Source of the DNA: Adiantum capillus-veneris
Lineage: Eukaryota > Streptophyta > Polypodiopsida > Polypodiales > Pteridaceae
NCBI GenBank assembly: GCA_014529385.2
Contig: CM043950.1
Coordinates: forward strand, 155,715,545 to 155,779,544
Length of the DNA stretch: 64,000 nucleotides
Direction: 5' to 3'
Shown: piece by piece, positions 1-10,373 of the stretch
Layout of the letters: each line of letters begins with the position of its first letter
Numbering within the stretch: position 1 is the first letter of the stretch
Position numbers and translations under genes: made by a program
Notes under the pieces: model-generated
Told to the model about the DNA's origin: nothing
Databases searched by the model: none
Seen by the model: the letters and a program-made list of their open reading frames with translations, nothing else

Positions 1-736
1 TCCCTATGCGTGCGGCATATTGTGCTAGCAAGATACCTTGTTGATGCCTTCAAGAGCCCAAGTCCCTCTGCGTGCACGTTGATGGAATTTGACCTCGTGA
101 AGACATCAACATAATTTTGACTTCGCACTATTTATATCTATTTCCATTGCAATAAGCCCCATAATTTTTTTTAAAAACAGTTTCACCAATTGTGTCCTCT
201 TATAGTAAGCCCCGCAACAACAATATTGTTTTTACTCATTATGTCTTCGAGAGCTCACAGCTCATCCGCACGCGCGGACGAATTGCAAGCTCTTTCCCTA
301 TAATTTTATGGTGGATATATTAGATAATGTTGGTCAATTTGCATGCGTGATCTCTTCTCCTACAATTTTAAGGTTGATATGCTAGATAATGATAGCCTGT
401 CTTGGTGTGTGAGCTCTTCTCTTACAATTTTAAGCATAGTATGTTAGATAATGATTTGACCAAAGTTAGGACAATCCTATTCTTTTGACTTTGGAAACCT
501 TTATGAATGGTGTTGCTACTTGCGGGTGGAAGGATTCGAAGTTGGATAATAGGCTTTGAAGCCAAGATGGTGAGAAGCAATTGAGTATGGAGTTGGTGAT
601 ACACAACTCATAGACAAATGAATTGGATTAAGCTGCACAATAGCAAAGAATCTAGCACAACCATGGTAGGTTTGGACACACCCCTAAATGAGTATCCAAT
701 GACATCGTGAATGAACACAACTGCAGAGGCTCCTTG
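1..736. other. Non-coding flank left of element A
   Basis: No coding frame, LTR terminus or domain is recognisable here. The only structure I see is a 62-bp tandem repeat at 288-465. It ends at the TG start of element A. It may be internal sequence of the element whose 3' end lies at 13046-16305, because A would then simply be inserted in it, but nothing in the sequence proves this. Confidence 0.5.
288..465. repeat. 62-bp tandem repeat, about 2.8 copies
   Basis: Copies start at 288, 350 and 412, giving an exact 62-bp period. Each holds the pattern ctctt..c.tacaattttaag followed by tagataatg. The copies differ at several positions, so the array is not recent. There are no spacers between units. 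Confidence 0.75.
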
Positions 737-2448
737 TGATAGCCGATTTTTCGGCTCTTTGTAATTACCACAGTGAGTTACCTCACCCTACCAAAATCAC
801 CCAAACACTGTGGCTGTCCCTACCATTTCACTGTACATAGGCGTGCGTGAGTCACGGGACTTTTCCCATATCTTCTTAAAAAAACCCTCAATTAGCTAAC
901 ATTGGGCTAGTTGAGCCAAAAAAATTAAAAAAATTAAAAAATATAAGTATATTATGGCCCATGCGTATGTAAATATTTCTTTGTATATAGGGCCTAAATA
1001 AAAGATTTTTTCATAATTATTTTGGTATTTATTTAAATATTTCTACCTAGGTGTGTGTTATTTATGCTCTGTACATTGCCTCACCATTACCACAATTGTT
1101 TCTAACCATTTTTCATACTCTTTATTCCATATAGAAATATTTTCATGTAAGCTTCTCTTATATTTGGTGTAACTCCACCCCAACAAAAATCCAAAAAAAC
1201 TAGTTTTATTTATGTGTATATTTTTTCACTATTGTGATTTTTCCCTTCCTACATCTATTTTGTTTTTTTTTCTAAAAAATTAGAACACCAAAAATATTTA
1301 TCTTTTTATGGTAGCCTCATAATGAGAGAGATTTCTTTTGACCCCTTTATATTTTTTCCACTTATATTATTTATATTTGACATGTACATATTTTTTAGAC
1401 CCCTCAATATTTGATTTTCTTAGTTGTACTATTCACTTATATCCTAATCTCAACAATATCTTCAATTATAGACCTACCAAATAAGGTCAAGGGTAGGTGG
1501 CATGCATACATGCACTATGGAGGGCTCACTCTTGGAGGTATTCAAAAGAATCATCCAAAGAAGGACCCCACAAGGACCTTTGCAGTGGAAAAAAACGGTC
1601 GGTTTTGCTGAATTTTTAAAGTTCACTTGCTCTCCAAATTGGAAAAGGTGATACAAACAAAAGTTGTAGCTCGTGGCCTGAAATTTTGCCTCAAATTTTT
1701 TCATATTTTTTTGAGCTACGAGCTGTGAGCTATGATTTTTTTAGTGGACCCCAGTTTTCCCATGCTATGCAGCCACACTCTCTCTTCCACTTTATCATTT
1801 TCCTCTTTCACACACACTTCTCCACTCATCATCCCCATCTCTCTCACCACTCCTCTCTGCACCCTACTCACCTTCTCGTCAACCTTGAAGAATAAGAGAA
1901 ACCATGGTGAACTCATACCTCCCACACACAATTCCATTCCAAAATTGACCACCTAGTCTCATTTTTTCTCCTCCAATTTACCCATATCTATCAAAAAAAC
2001 CACAAAATTCAGCCTCTTCTCTTAAAAGACAGCATCATGGTGGTTGATTACTCAGCTTCAATTACCTTGTCTCTCAAGGAAGGTCAAGAGTGGAGAAAAA
2101 ATGTACCGTCAAAGCTAGTGGACCGTCAACAGGCGTCAAAATCGGCCCTACTCAAGACACTTGGAGCATCAACCTTGTAAGAAAGCCACCTTTTCTTACC
2201 TCTTAAGAGTTTTTTTCTTCCTTATTTGTATCCTACATGGATACTCCCATTGTAAATATCCAATTCCATTTGTAAATTAATACTAACTCTACTAACACTA
2301 ACCCACTATGAAAAGTCCTATCACCTCCATTTCTCTCCTCTCTCTTTCCTCACCAACTTCTTGATAATTCTAAGCAATAGAAATTAGATAAATTGCTGAA
2401 AATCTAACCCAACCATGGTTAGAGGAGTAACCCTAGCCTTCAAAATTG

Positions 2449-2458
2449 CTATAAAAGG
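2449..2458 (+). promoter_or_regulatory. Probable TATA box of element A 5' LTR
   Basis: The sequence ctataaaagg sits about 970 bp before the LTR end, in the place expected for the U3/R promoter. The same box is present in the 3' LTR. Element B has tataaatagg at the matching place near 44431. Confidence 0.55.
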
Positions 2459-3115
2459 AGGGTGTAGCTAGCACAAAAGAGGGAGCCATAAGCAAGAGCA
2501 CTATGCTATAGCTTGAGAAGCCAAACTCAACCTCTCTAGAAGGAGCTCTTGAGTGGAATCTCATTGTCTTATGCATGTGCATGTGTTGTAATAGGGGATT
2601 AGCAAGGGAACTCTATGCCATTGTAAGAGAAAGAGTGATCATTCAATTGAGAGTAGGAAATCTATCATTTCTCCTACTAGTGTAAGCCCAACATTCGCTG
2701 AATCAAGGAGGGTGGATTTGGACTAAGCTTGGATACTTTGTCTCCCTTCCAACGTGAAGTAATGGACAACAATGATGCGTAAGTGTCTTGGTGTTTTTTT
2801 GTTAAGTTCTTGATAGCTTGTCTCTGGTGTTGTCATCAATCTAGCCATAAATCCCACATAATGTAAGAGGGCGACACGGTGGAGAGGACTCCCCTGGCCT
2901 TAAGACAGTGATTGGGGTGGCTTTTCTTGTGATGTGTTGTGGTGAAATTTACGCAAGCTATGTTGAAAAAGTACTAATCTCACTTTGATTTGTCATGACA
3001 GAGTTGTAAGAAGGTATTAATGCAACAAGCACCCCCTCCCCCTTTCTCTCTCTTTCTTAAATATATAGTTGTGTTTGCTTGATCATTGCCGATACGTTTC
3101 AAAGCAGCCCGAACA

Positions 3116-3118
<3 letters not shown>

Positions 3119-3154
<36 letters not shown>
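3119..3154 (+). repeat. (TC)n microsatellite in element A 5' LTR
   Basis: An uninterrupted TC run of about 36 bases, with the same length in the 3' LTR at 12751-12786. It lies in the U5 side of the LTR, downstream of the TATA box. Confidence 0.9.
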
Positions 3155-3157
<3 letters not shown>

Positions 3158-3419
3158 TTTTAGGGTGTGAGAGTATTCCATTGGTGTTAGGGTTAGTGTA
3201 AATTCCTTGCTTGTTTGTGGGTTGCTCTAACGATTCTCCTCTTTTGCGTCCTAGTTCGCTCTTAAACTAGGTGGTGCCCCTTGTGTAGTTGGGATTTGGT
3301 TGTGGGTTTGTTGTTTTGGTTTGTGTTGTGTTGTGCCCCAGCCCCATTGAGCAGCACGGGAGCCTTGAAGGGTGTCTAGAGGCCACTCTTCTTGTTGCCC
3401 GCCCCGGACCGCCTCAAAT

Positions 3420-3436
3420 TGGTGCCCCCACTGAGG
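3420..3436 (+). other. Primer-binding site of element A
   Basis: TGGTGCCCCCACTGAGG starts three bases after the LTR end. It has the TGG expected from pairing with a tRNA CCA tail. It is not the TGGTATCAGAG Met-type site used by D, E and F in this window, nor the TGGCGC type of C2. Element B has the same site at 45282-45298. I cannot name the tRNA from the sequence alone. Confidence 0.75.
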
Positions 3437-3490
3437 AAAGCTTGTGTATTTTTGTGTAAAATCAACCTTTAGCATAGTCAAGTAGTTTGC

Positions 3491-3664
3491 ATGAATCACG
3501 AAGATTTGTATGATCCCTTCATTCCCATTGCAAGGCAAAAGGTACACATAATTGTTAGTACTAAGTTGCAATTTCAACGTGTCATTCGTAGAATTTTAGG
3601 TCCTCTTAGGTTGGCCGAGATAAACGCTTCAGTAAATCCTTTTATTTTGCCTCTCATTAGGTAG
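3491..3664 (+). pseudogene. Leader small ORF a of element A (truncated)
   Basis: Starts ATG 55 bp after the primer-binding site and encodes 57 residues before TAG at 3662. Element B has TAC (Tyr) at that codon and an intact 70-codon version at 45356-45568, so the A copy carries one nonsense change near its C-terminus. The product is not one I recognise. It is visibly paralogous to the next frame: both share a pattern of S-x-K-(L/I)-x-F-Q, then G-x-x-R-x-x-E-I-x-A-S-x-N-P-x-I-L-P-L-I, then D-V and an aromatic/aliphatic end. There is no signal peptide or clear domain. The position between primer site and gag is where Tat/Ogre elements can carry an extra ORF. Confidence 0.6.
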
Positions 3665-3724
3665 GACCTTAGTTTGGACGTCTATATTTTTGTTTTGTTT
3701 TAAGCATTAGGACATGCATAAGCC

Positions 3725-3943
3725 ATGGATAATGGCCCAGGAATAGAGGTTTTTCCCTTTCATTTTACTCCACACATTAGAATAAACGTTGCAATTAGTA
3801 GAAAGATCCATTTTCAACAACGAATGGTGTTCATGTTTGGTGCCCAAAGAGCAGGAGAAATTCTTGCATCACCAAACCCCGTCATTCTACCTCTCATCAA
3901 CTACCACACTTCTTTTGATGTACATGTGTTCATTTTATTTTAA
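3725..3943 (+). CDS. Leader small ORF b of element A, unknown function
   Basis: A 72-codon frame starting MDNGPGIEVF, in the same frame as leader ORF a and 60 bp after its stop. The C-terminal 50 residues (motifs MVFMFGAQRAGEIL and NPVILPLI) align with ORF a, so the pair arose by tandem duplication. Element B keeps an intact copy at 45590-45808 with about eight substitutions in 72 residues, several conservative (V/I, F/L), which suggests constraint but I cannot compute dN/dS. The predicted protein is small, hydrophobic and probably beta-rich. No family is recognised and no function is claimed. It could also act as an upstream ORF controlling gag translation. Confidence 0.6.
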   Translation: MDNGPGIEVFPFHFTPHIRINVAISRKIHFQQRMVFMFGAQRAGEILASPNPVILPLINYHTSFDVHVFILF

Positions 3944-4017
3944 AATGAAGTGCAGCCTGGCAGAATAGTGTGTATGTTTGTTTTTTCTTTGTCCAAGTTG
4001 TTACAAGAAAAAAAAAA

Positions 4018-4524
4018 ATGATCATCTGTTCTAACTGGGAATGTGTGTGCAGTGAAAGTTCAATCCTTAGAGATCTATCTCTATTACCAATTGAGTTGCA
4101 GGAGCAAGTAGTAAGGCGTCTCCCTCATAACAAGAGGGTGGTGAAGTTAAGACGGAAGGTCCTACGCGTGGATTCCATTTTCCTCTTGTTGTTGGGCACT
4201 AAGGAAGACCGCGCATTCATCCAACTAGTGTGTGCCCTAAGATTGGTAAATAGAGTGAAATTTGGCGTTTGGCGAGTGCATTTCACCATTGAAGAAGACT
4301 CTTCAGGAAACTTGCGGCTAGAGTTCATGCTTCATAGACTCACATTTGGTGAATTTTTCCCTCATTTGCGTCTTATTAATAGTCTTCCTTTCGCTTTCAA
4401 CAAAGGAGATAGGGAGCTATTCAGAGCTTGTCTTAATAAAGAGACCATAGAGAAGATTGCAAATTTGTATAAATTCTCATCCTTCTCTACTTTCTATGAC
4501 ACTTTGTTCATAGAGACATTGTAA
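4018..4524 (+). CDS. Accessory ORF c of element A, F-box-like N-terminus
   Basis: A 168-codon frame from ATG at 4018 (an upstream in-frame GTG at 3970 is less likely). Residues around 22-40 read LPIELQEQVVRRLPHN, close to the start of an F-box (L-P-x-E-x-x-x-x-I-x-x-R-L-P). The middle has FIQLVCALRLVN and the end INSLPFAF followed by a basic/acidic helix-like tail. The following frame at 4571-5029 shares these three blocks in the same order, so the two are tandem paralogs. Element B lacks this region entirely. It lies after the primer site and before gag on the same transcript. The F-box reading is inference from one short motif; it could instead be an unrelated viral-type accessory protein. 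Confidence 0.6.
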   Translation: MIICSNWECVCSESSILRDLSLLPIELQEQVVRRLPHNKRVVKLRRKVLRVDSIFLLLLGTKEDRAFIQLVCALRLVNRVKFGVWRVHFTIEEDSSGNLRLEFMLHRLTFGEFFPHLRLINSLPFAFNKGDRELFRACLNKETIEKIANLYKFSSFSTFYDTLFIETL

Positions 4525-4570
4525 ATCTCTTTATGCTTTTGAATGATTTAACCATAATCCTAAGGAGTTT

Positions 4571-5029
4571 TTGTCCAAGAATTTTGTAGCACAAGTGGAG
4601 TCTTTAAATCTTGCAAACTTGATTGGACTTGATGAGGATGTTCTTTATGAAATTGTGAGAAGGTTGCCTCACTCCGACTGTGTGGAACTCGAAGGAAAGG
4701 AGCTCCTAGTCAATTGCTACTTTCTCACGACCTTCGACGAGCATGGAGATCTAGTTTTTATACAAACCGCTTGTGCATTGGGAATTGTAGAGCAAGTGCA
4801 ATTTATCACTTGGGACGTGGTTGCTCTTTTGGATCCAGAAAATGAAGTTCTAGAGATTTCTATTTATCGCCTTAGCTTTGAATAATTTCAACCCTTCTTA
4901 GAGCTCATCAATAGTCTACCCTTTTGTTTTGATTAAACAAATCGAGACCTTATTGAAGCTTGGATAGCTGAAGAAGAAAACCTAGAGTGGTATTTTATCA
5001 CTTCTTCATTTGCAGGGGAGTGGTTCTAA
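4571..5029 (+). pseudogene. Accessory ORF d of element A, paralog of ORF c
   Basis: An open frame of about 152 codons with no ATG start and with in-frame stops at 4883 and about 4934, ending TAA at 5027. It reads LDEDVLYEIVRRLPHSDCV near the start, again F-box-like, then FIQTACALGIVEQV and, past the first stop, LELINSLPFCF. These three blocks match ORF c in order and spacing. Loss of the ATG and two stops suggest a decayed second copy, unless it is expressed by reinitiation or splicing. It ends 50 bp before the gag ATG. No function is assigned. Confidence 0.5.
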
Positions 5030-5078
5030 ATCTCTATTGTATCCCTTATTGTAACTCGTGTTGTAATCTTTCATAATA

Positions 5079-8000
5079 ATGGAGATCCAACGCCAAATGT
5101 CTGGATATCCTCTTTTATTTGGAGAGCCTGGAGAGGATGCAGAATTATTTTTAGCAAATTTCAAGATGTCTTGCCGTATCAAGAGGATAGTAACCGATCA
5201 AGAACGTGTAGAAATGTTTGAGGTGGTCCTTAGGAAAGATGCTAGTACTTGGTTTGACTCTTTGCCTGAGGAAGTTAAGGGGAATTACACAGAAGTTTTG
5301 AATCGTTTTAAGAGATACTTCTTTGATCCCCAAAACACTCAAAAACTATGGCAAGACATTGTTTCTCATAAGCAAAAAGACTTAGATGACTACTACTTGT
5401 ACAAGCAAGAGTTTCTACGTCTTTGGGCTCTATGGATACGAAATGTTGCTAACCCTGGTGATGGTGCAGAATTTTTAAAGAAGGAGAGGTTCATAGCCGG
5501 ACTCTTTCCTGACCTTAAGGTAAAAGTTGAGGCGGGTGCACCTGCTACTTTTGATGCAGCTGAAACTAGGGCTACTGAGAAGTATAGGAAACTCAAGTGC
5601 TTAAGGGGAGAGGTTCCAATAGAAGGTCTTAGACCCAAAGGTAAGTCACAAGCATCAACATCGAGGGAGCTTCTTGAGGTAACGGCGGAAGTAATTGAGA
5701 AGTTGAACGAATCTTTAAGCAGCGTGTCAATTCACCTTGCACAAGCTGTAGGTCCAAAGGGACAAGCAAAGAAGTCTGAAGAGCGAGATCCACGACCTAG
5801 GAGAGTCTTGCAATGTTGGAATTGCGGAGAGTCTGGACATGGGATGTATAATTGTCCTTGGCCCCGTGGGGAGCCAGGGAGACCTAACTTGAATTACCCA
5901 GTGATGAATGCAGGTGAAGGAACTGGTCAACAACCAAGGCTTCTACAAAGACCAAATGGACCAAGACCACCTCCACAAGGGGTAGAAGGAGTTCCACCTT
6001 TGCCAGATCCAAATGTGCATGTGGTAGAGGTGACAAACTCAAATGAGGTTGACATGGAAGCCAATGGCATTAAGCATGGCCGAGGAAAAGGTAAAGAGAA
6101 AGAAGGAGTCACATCACAGAGTGACCATGGACAAGGCAAGAAGGCAAAGGAAACCAAGGAAACCAAGAGGACTCGACGTCATATCAACCTCCAAGACTTC
6201 CCTCTTGGACATGGTATGGCTCCGTACAACTTGTTGGAAGACATGAGAGGTAAGGGTCCTGATATTTCATGGCCTCAATTTCTTGCATTATGTCCACAAG
6301 TTAGGAGGGATTTAACAAAAGCAGTTAGCACTAGGAGAAAGGTAAAAGAGAGTTTTCCTGTTGTAAAAATTGCACATGTTGAAATGAACGAGGATATTAC
6401 ACCTGTGCTAGATTGTTACATAAAAGGAAGATTGGTTAGGAAAGGTCTAGTGGATGGGGGTGCACAAATTTGCATCATGACAGAGGGACTCATGCAAAAA
6501 CTAGGCATGCACATCCATGAGACACCTGAAATCAAAGTCAAGATGGCAAACAATAGCAAGGCTAGGTGCGTAGGCATTTGTAAAAATGTTTTTGTGGAGG
6601 CCTTTGGCATTAAGAAGGCAGTGGATTTCTATGTCATGTCTACCAAGGGAAATGGTTACCCATTTATCCTAGGAAGACCATGGCTAATGAAAATGCGAGC
6701 TTTGCAGGATTGGGAGAGTGGGAAATTAATTTGCAGGAATGAAAATCATAAGAAGGTTGTCTTTGACATGAAGGAGCAACGCCAAGAGGAGCTCCATGAA
6801 GAATCATCTCAAAGTGAGACGGAAGAAGGTTGGACCGATAGCACTTCAGAAGAAGAAAGTAGCGGCATCATTACTGAAGAGGAGTCTTCCATCGAAGTCA
6901 TGGGGGTAAGGTTTAAGCCAAGCAACCAAGAGACCTCTTGTCAAGGCTTGGAGGAGGTAGGTCCTCAAGAGAACCAAAAGGTGGAAGATGAAGGAATGTT
7001 AGAAGGTATGTTGTCTACAACACTTACAAAGGATGAAAGAGAGGAGTTCAAATGTGTGCTAAGGAAATTTCCGAGGCTTTTTGCTAAAGACTACACCGAT
7101 GTGCGTGGAGTAGATGTTGTTCAACACAAGATTGAGTTGAAGCCAGAGGCCACACCTAAGGCTAAAAAGCTACGAAGGCTAGGAGTCATTAAGGAGCAGG
7201 CTCTACTCAAGGAGGTAAGAAAGCTTCTAGCAGTAGGTTTCATTTATCCAGTGGAGAATTCAGAGTGGGTTTCTCCCGTTGTTGTCACTCCTAAGAAAAA
7301 CGGCAAGTGGAGGGTGTGTGTGGATTATCGTCCACTTAATGAGGCAACAAAAAGAGATCACTTTCCCCTCCCATTTCAGGATGAGATACTAAATGAAGTA
7401 GCTGGTCATGAGAAGTACACTGTGTGTGATGGCTACTCGGGTTACTTTCAAATAGGTATCGCATTGGAGGATCAATTGAAAACAACCTTTATCACTCCTT
7501 GGGGTTGTTATGCTTTTAGAGTCATGCCATTTGGCCTGACAAATGCTCCTACAACTTTCCAACGCTTCATGAACATGGTGTTTCAAGCATTCTTTGGAAA
7601 GTCCATTAGGGTTTTTATTGATGATTTTTGCATTTATAGCTCAAAATCATTGCATCTACAAAGGGTAGAAGAAGGTTTAAAAAAGCTCTATGGGAGGTCA
7701 ACTCAACCCCGACAAGTGTCACATAGCTGAGGATGAAGTGATCTTGCTTGGTCACAAGGTTTCCTATAAAGGCATTGAGGTGGATCCTTCAAAGGCAAAG
7801 GCTCTTATTGAGCTACCATCACCCAAGAGTCTTAAGGAGGTCATCTCATTCATTCAAAAGGTGAAGTATATGTCACACTTCATTCACTTAGCCTCGGAGT
7901 TACTTCACCCTTTGCAAACGTTGACACAACAAGTAGAATTTGCATGGTCTGATGAGCTTTAAGAGTACTTTTGTAACATTAAAGTCATTTTGTCAGAGCT

Positions 8001-10345
8001 ACCAACACTCATGCCTCCTTGTTGGGAGTACACATTCTTTGTTAGCTCTAGTGCTGGGAAAGAAACAATTGGTGCTGTGTTGCTACAACAAGATCCCCAC
8101 AGTACAAGGATGCGACCCATCTACTTTGCTAGTAGAGTCATGAATGCTTTGGAGAGAGACTACAAAGAAGCAGAACTCATGATGCTTTCTCTCATGTTTG
8201 CGGTGAGAAAGTTTAGATCCTACCTGCTACCAAAACCTTTTGTAATTCTCACTGCAGAAATTTTGTTCCCTTGGGTGTCATCTCAAATGAATCTTAGTAC
8301 TAGGATCTCAAAGTGGATTATGGAGTTGCAAGAGTTTCAATACTCTTTCAAGGTAGAAGATAGTGTGCGTGCACAATTGGCAGGGATTCTCACTTATAGG
8401 GTGCACGAAAAGGAGATTAAGGTGCCTGAAGTAAAGACCCTACCATTGCCACCACCAAAAAGTATTCCTAATGCTTTTACCTTGTTCTTTGATGGAGCTT
8501 TTCGTCGAGCCACAGGAAAAGCAGGGGGAGGGCTAGTGTTGCTCAACCCAAGTGGAGAGGTGGTCATGAAAGAGAAGTTCAATCTACCAAGTTCAGCTAG
8601 CAACAATGAAGCAGAATATGACACTCTACTTCATGGTTTGAAGATGTGCATTGGCCAAGGGATACAACGTCTCATGGTAAAAGGAGATGCACTTCTCATT
8701 GTTAAACAGATTTTAGGCATTTGGGCATGCAGGAATGAAAGCTTAAGGACAAAAGTTCATGCCATTCGTAGGCTATTTAATCAATTTGAGGAGGTGCAAT
8801 TATATCATATTCCTAGGAAACAAAATGAAGATGCTGATTTACTTGCACAACAAGCCGTTGCATGTGTAAATAAAGAAGTGCAGGTCATCATGGTGGCGGC
8901 TGCTGTGAAGCAACCGAGGTACCAGGGATTGGAGTCATTGGCTCCCATCATTGGCTACATTTTGGAGGGTGAGTTTCCACCATACTTCACAAAAGCTCAG
9001 AAGAGGAGACTCATGAAGAAGGCAAGCATGTATCTCTTCCTAGAAGGCTCCCTCTATCAAAGAGGGAAGGATCAAGTATGCAGAAGTTTACCAACTATTG
9101 AGGAAATTCCAGCCATTCTAAAAGGTTTGCACGAAGAAGCATGTGGTGGTCATTTTGCCCAAGAATTAACTGTGAAGAAGATTTTGCTTGCGGGGTATGT
9201 TTGGCCAAGCTTGCATGTGGATGTTCAACATTGGTGTAAAAGCTGTCACAATTGTCAAATAAATGGAAATAGAAGGTTGGTGCATGGCCCGAGGCAAATC
9301 GTGCTTGCAAATGGATCGTTTGAAAAGTGGGGCATTGATGCTATGGGTCCTCTGCCTAGGACAAAAAATGGTAAACTCTACATTCTAGTGGCTGTAGACT
9401 ATATGACTAGGTGGGTGGAAGCACAAAGTGTGGCAAAGGTAAATGAGAGGACAGTGAGCAAATTCTTCTACACTCACATTTGTTGTAGATTTGGCACACC
9501 TTTGGAGATTGTTTCTGATAATGGTCCAGGGTTTAGAAAGGGATTGCTCACAGAGGTCTATGAAGAACTTCATATTCTACATCGTCACAGTACACCCTAC
9601 TATCCCCAATAAAATGGTTTGGTAGAAAAAGCTAATGGTGTCATTGCAGGCATCATTAGAAAGATGGTGAAAAACAAGACAAAGTTGTGGGATGACTTCT
9701 TGGATGGTGCCTTGTGGGCGTATCAAACCACATATAGGGAAGCCACGGAATTCACACCATTTCACTTGGTCTATGGTCAAGAGGCTTTACAGCCAATTGA
9801 ACTAAACATTCCAACAATGCGACTTCATGGCATGGATGGATCAAGAAGCATGGATGGATCGACTTCTTACCTTAGCTGAGCTTGAGTGGAAAAGAGAAGC
9901 AGCATATGAGTGCTACAAGAGGAAAGCTACGCAGGCGAAGGAGAAGCTTGACAAGAAACTAAAGGACAAAGGCATCAATGAAGGAGAGCTTGTGCTAAGG
10001 TATGACAATCGACTTGACAATCGTTTTGATGCCAAGTTTGAAACTAGATGGCAAGGGCCATACATAGTCAAGAAGGCTTTCAATTCTAGTTACTATTAGC
10101 TTATGGACTTGAATGGTAAAGAGCACTCCAGGAAGGTAAACGGGTATCGCTTGAAGCCCTATTTGAGTTGCCTTCTATCAAAGGATCTACCAAAGATCTG
10201 TCCAAAGGCCGCTGTCTCATGTAAGTATTGTTACATAAAGCATGAGTGTAACTCTAGCCAAAATTCTGAGGGGCCAAACAATGAAGATCTTGTCAAGGAC
10301 TCTGAAGCACTCTCTTTGGAAAAGATGCTCTATGATGGTACATGA
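5079..10345 (+). pseudogene. gag-pol: gag-pol polyprotein of element A (disabled)
   Basis: In element B the same region is one frame of 1,760 codons, so A can be read against it. Open from ATG at 5079 to 7730: gag with CCHC knuckle CWNCGESGHGMYNC at about residues 246-259, protease with VDGGAQICIM near residue 457, and RT with MPFGLTNAP and FIDDF near residue 845. A 5-bp deletion near 7692 shifts the frame. Later breaks are TAA at about 7960 (GAA in B), TAA near 9610 (TCA in B), an indel near 9833, and TAG near 10097 (CAG in B). The rest encodes gypsy RNase H, a second RNase H, integrase and a C-terminal tail. These lesions mean A cannot supply its own enzymes and would need help in trans. 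Confidence 0.93.
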
Positions 10346-10358
10346 ATATACCATCATC

Positions 10359-10373
10359 CAGGGGGAGGGCTAA
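10359..10373 (+). other. Polypurine tract of element A
   Basis: Purine-rich cagggggagggctaa abuts the TG start of the 3' LTR, as expected for the plus-strand primer. Element B has tgggggagggctaa in the same place. Confidence 0.85.

Larger units (their letters stand above)
737..3416 (+). repeat. 5' LTR of element A
   Basis: Begins TGATAGCC and ends GACCGCCTCA immediately before the primer-binding site. It matches 10374-13045 along its whole length. It contains a TATA box near 2450, a CT microsatellite at 3119-3154, and no believable gene. Short frames at 1411-1952 recur in the 3' LTR only because the LTRs are copies. Confidence 0.93.

Noticed and set aside
288-465. CRISPR-like array (also the arrays at 36295, 27519 and 57661)
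   Set aside because: Units are directly adjacent with no unique spacers, and the window is plant nuclear DNA.
1411-1956. Several overlapping short frames on both strands, repeated at 11043-11588
   Set aside because: They recur only because the two LTRs of A are copies. No domain, mutual overlap on both strands, and no start context; they are LTR sequence.
3491-5029. Envelope-like gene in the leader of A
   Set aside because: No signal peptide, transmembrane segment or glycosylation pattern, and position is upstream of gag rather than downstream of pol.
5151-10000. Many antisense frames of 60-80 codons over gag-pol of A (and the same over B)
   Set aside because: Shadows of the coding strand; they vary between A and B and carry no domain.
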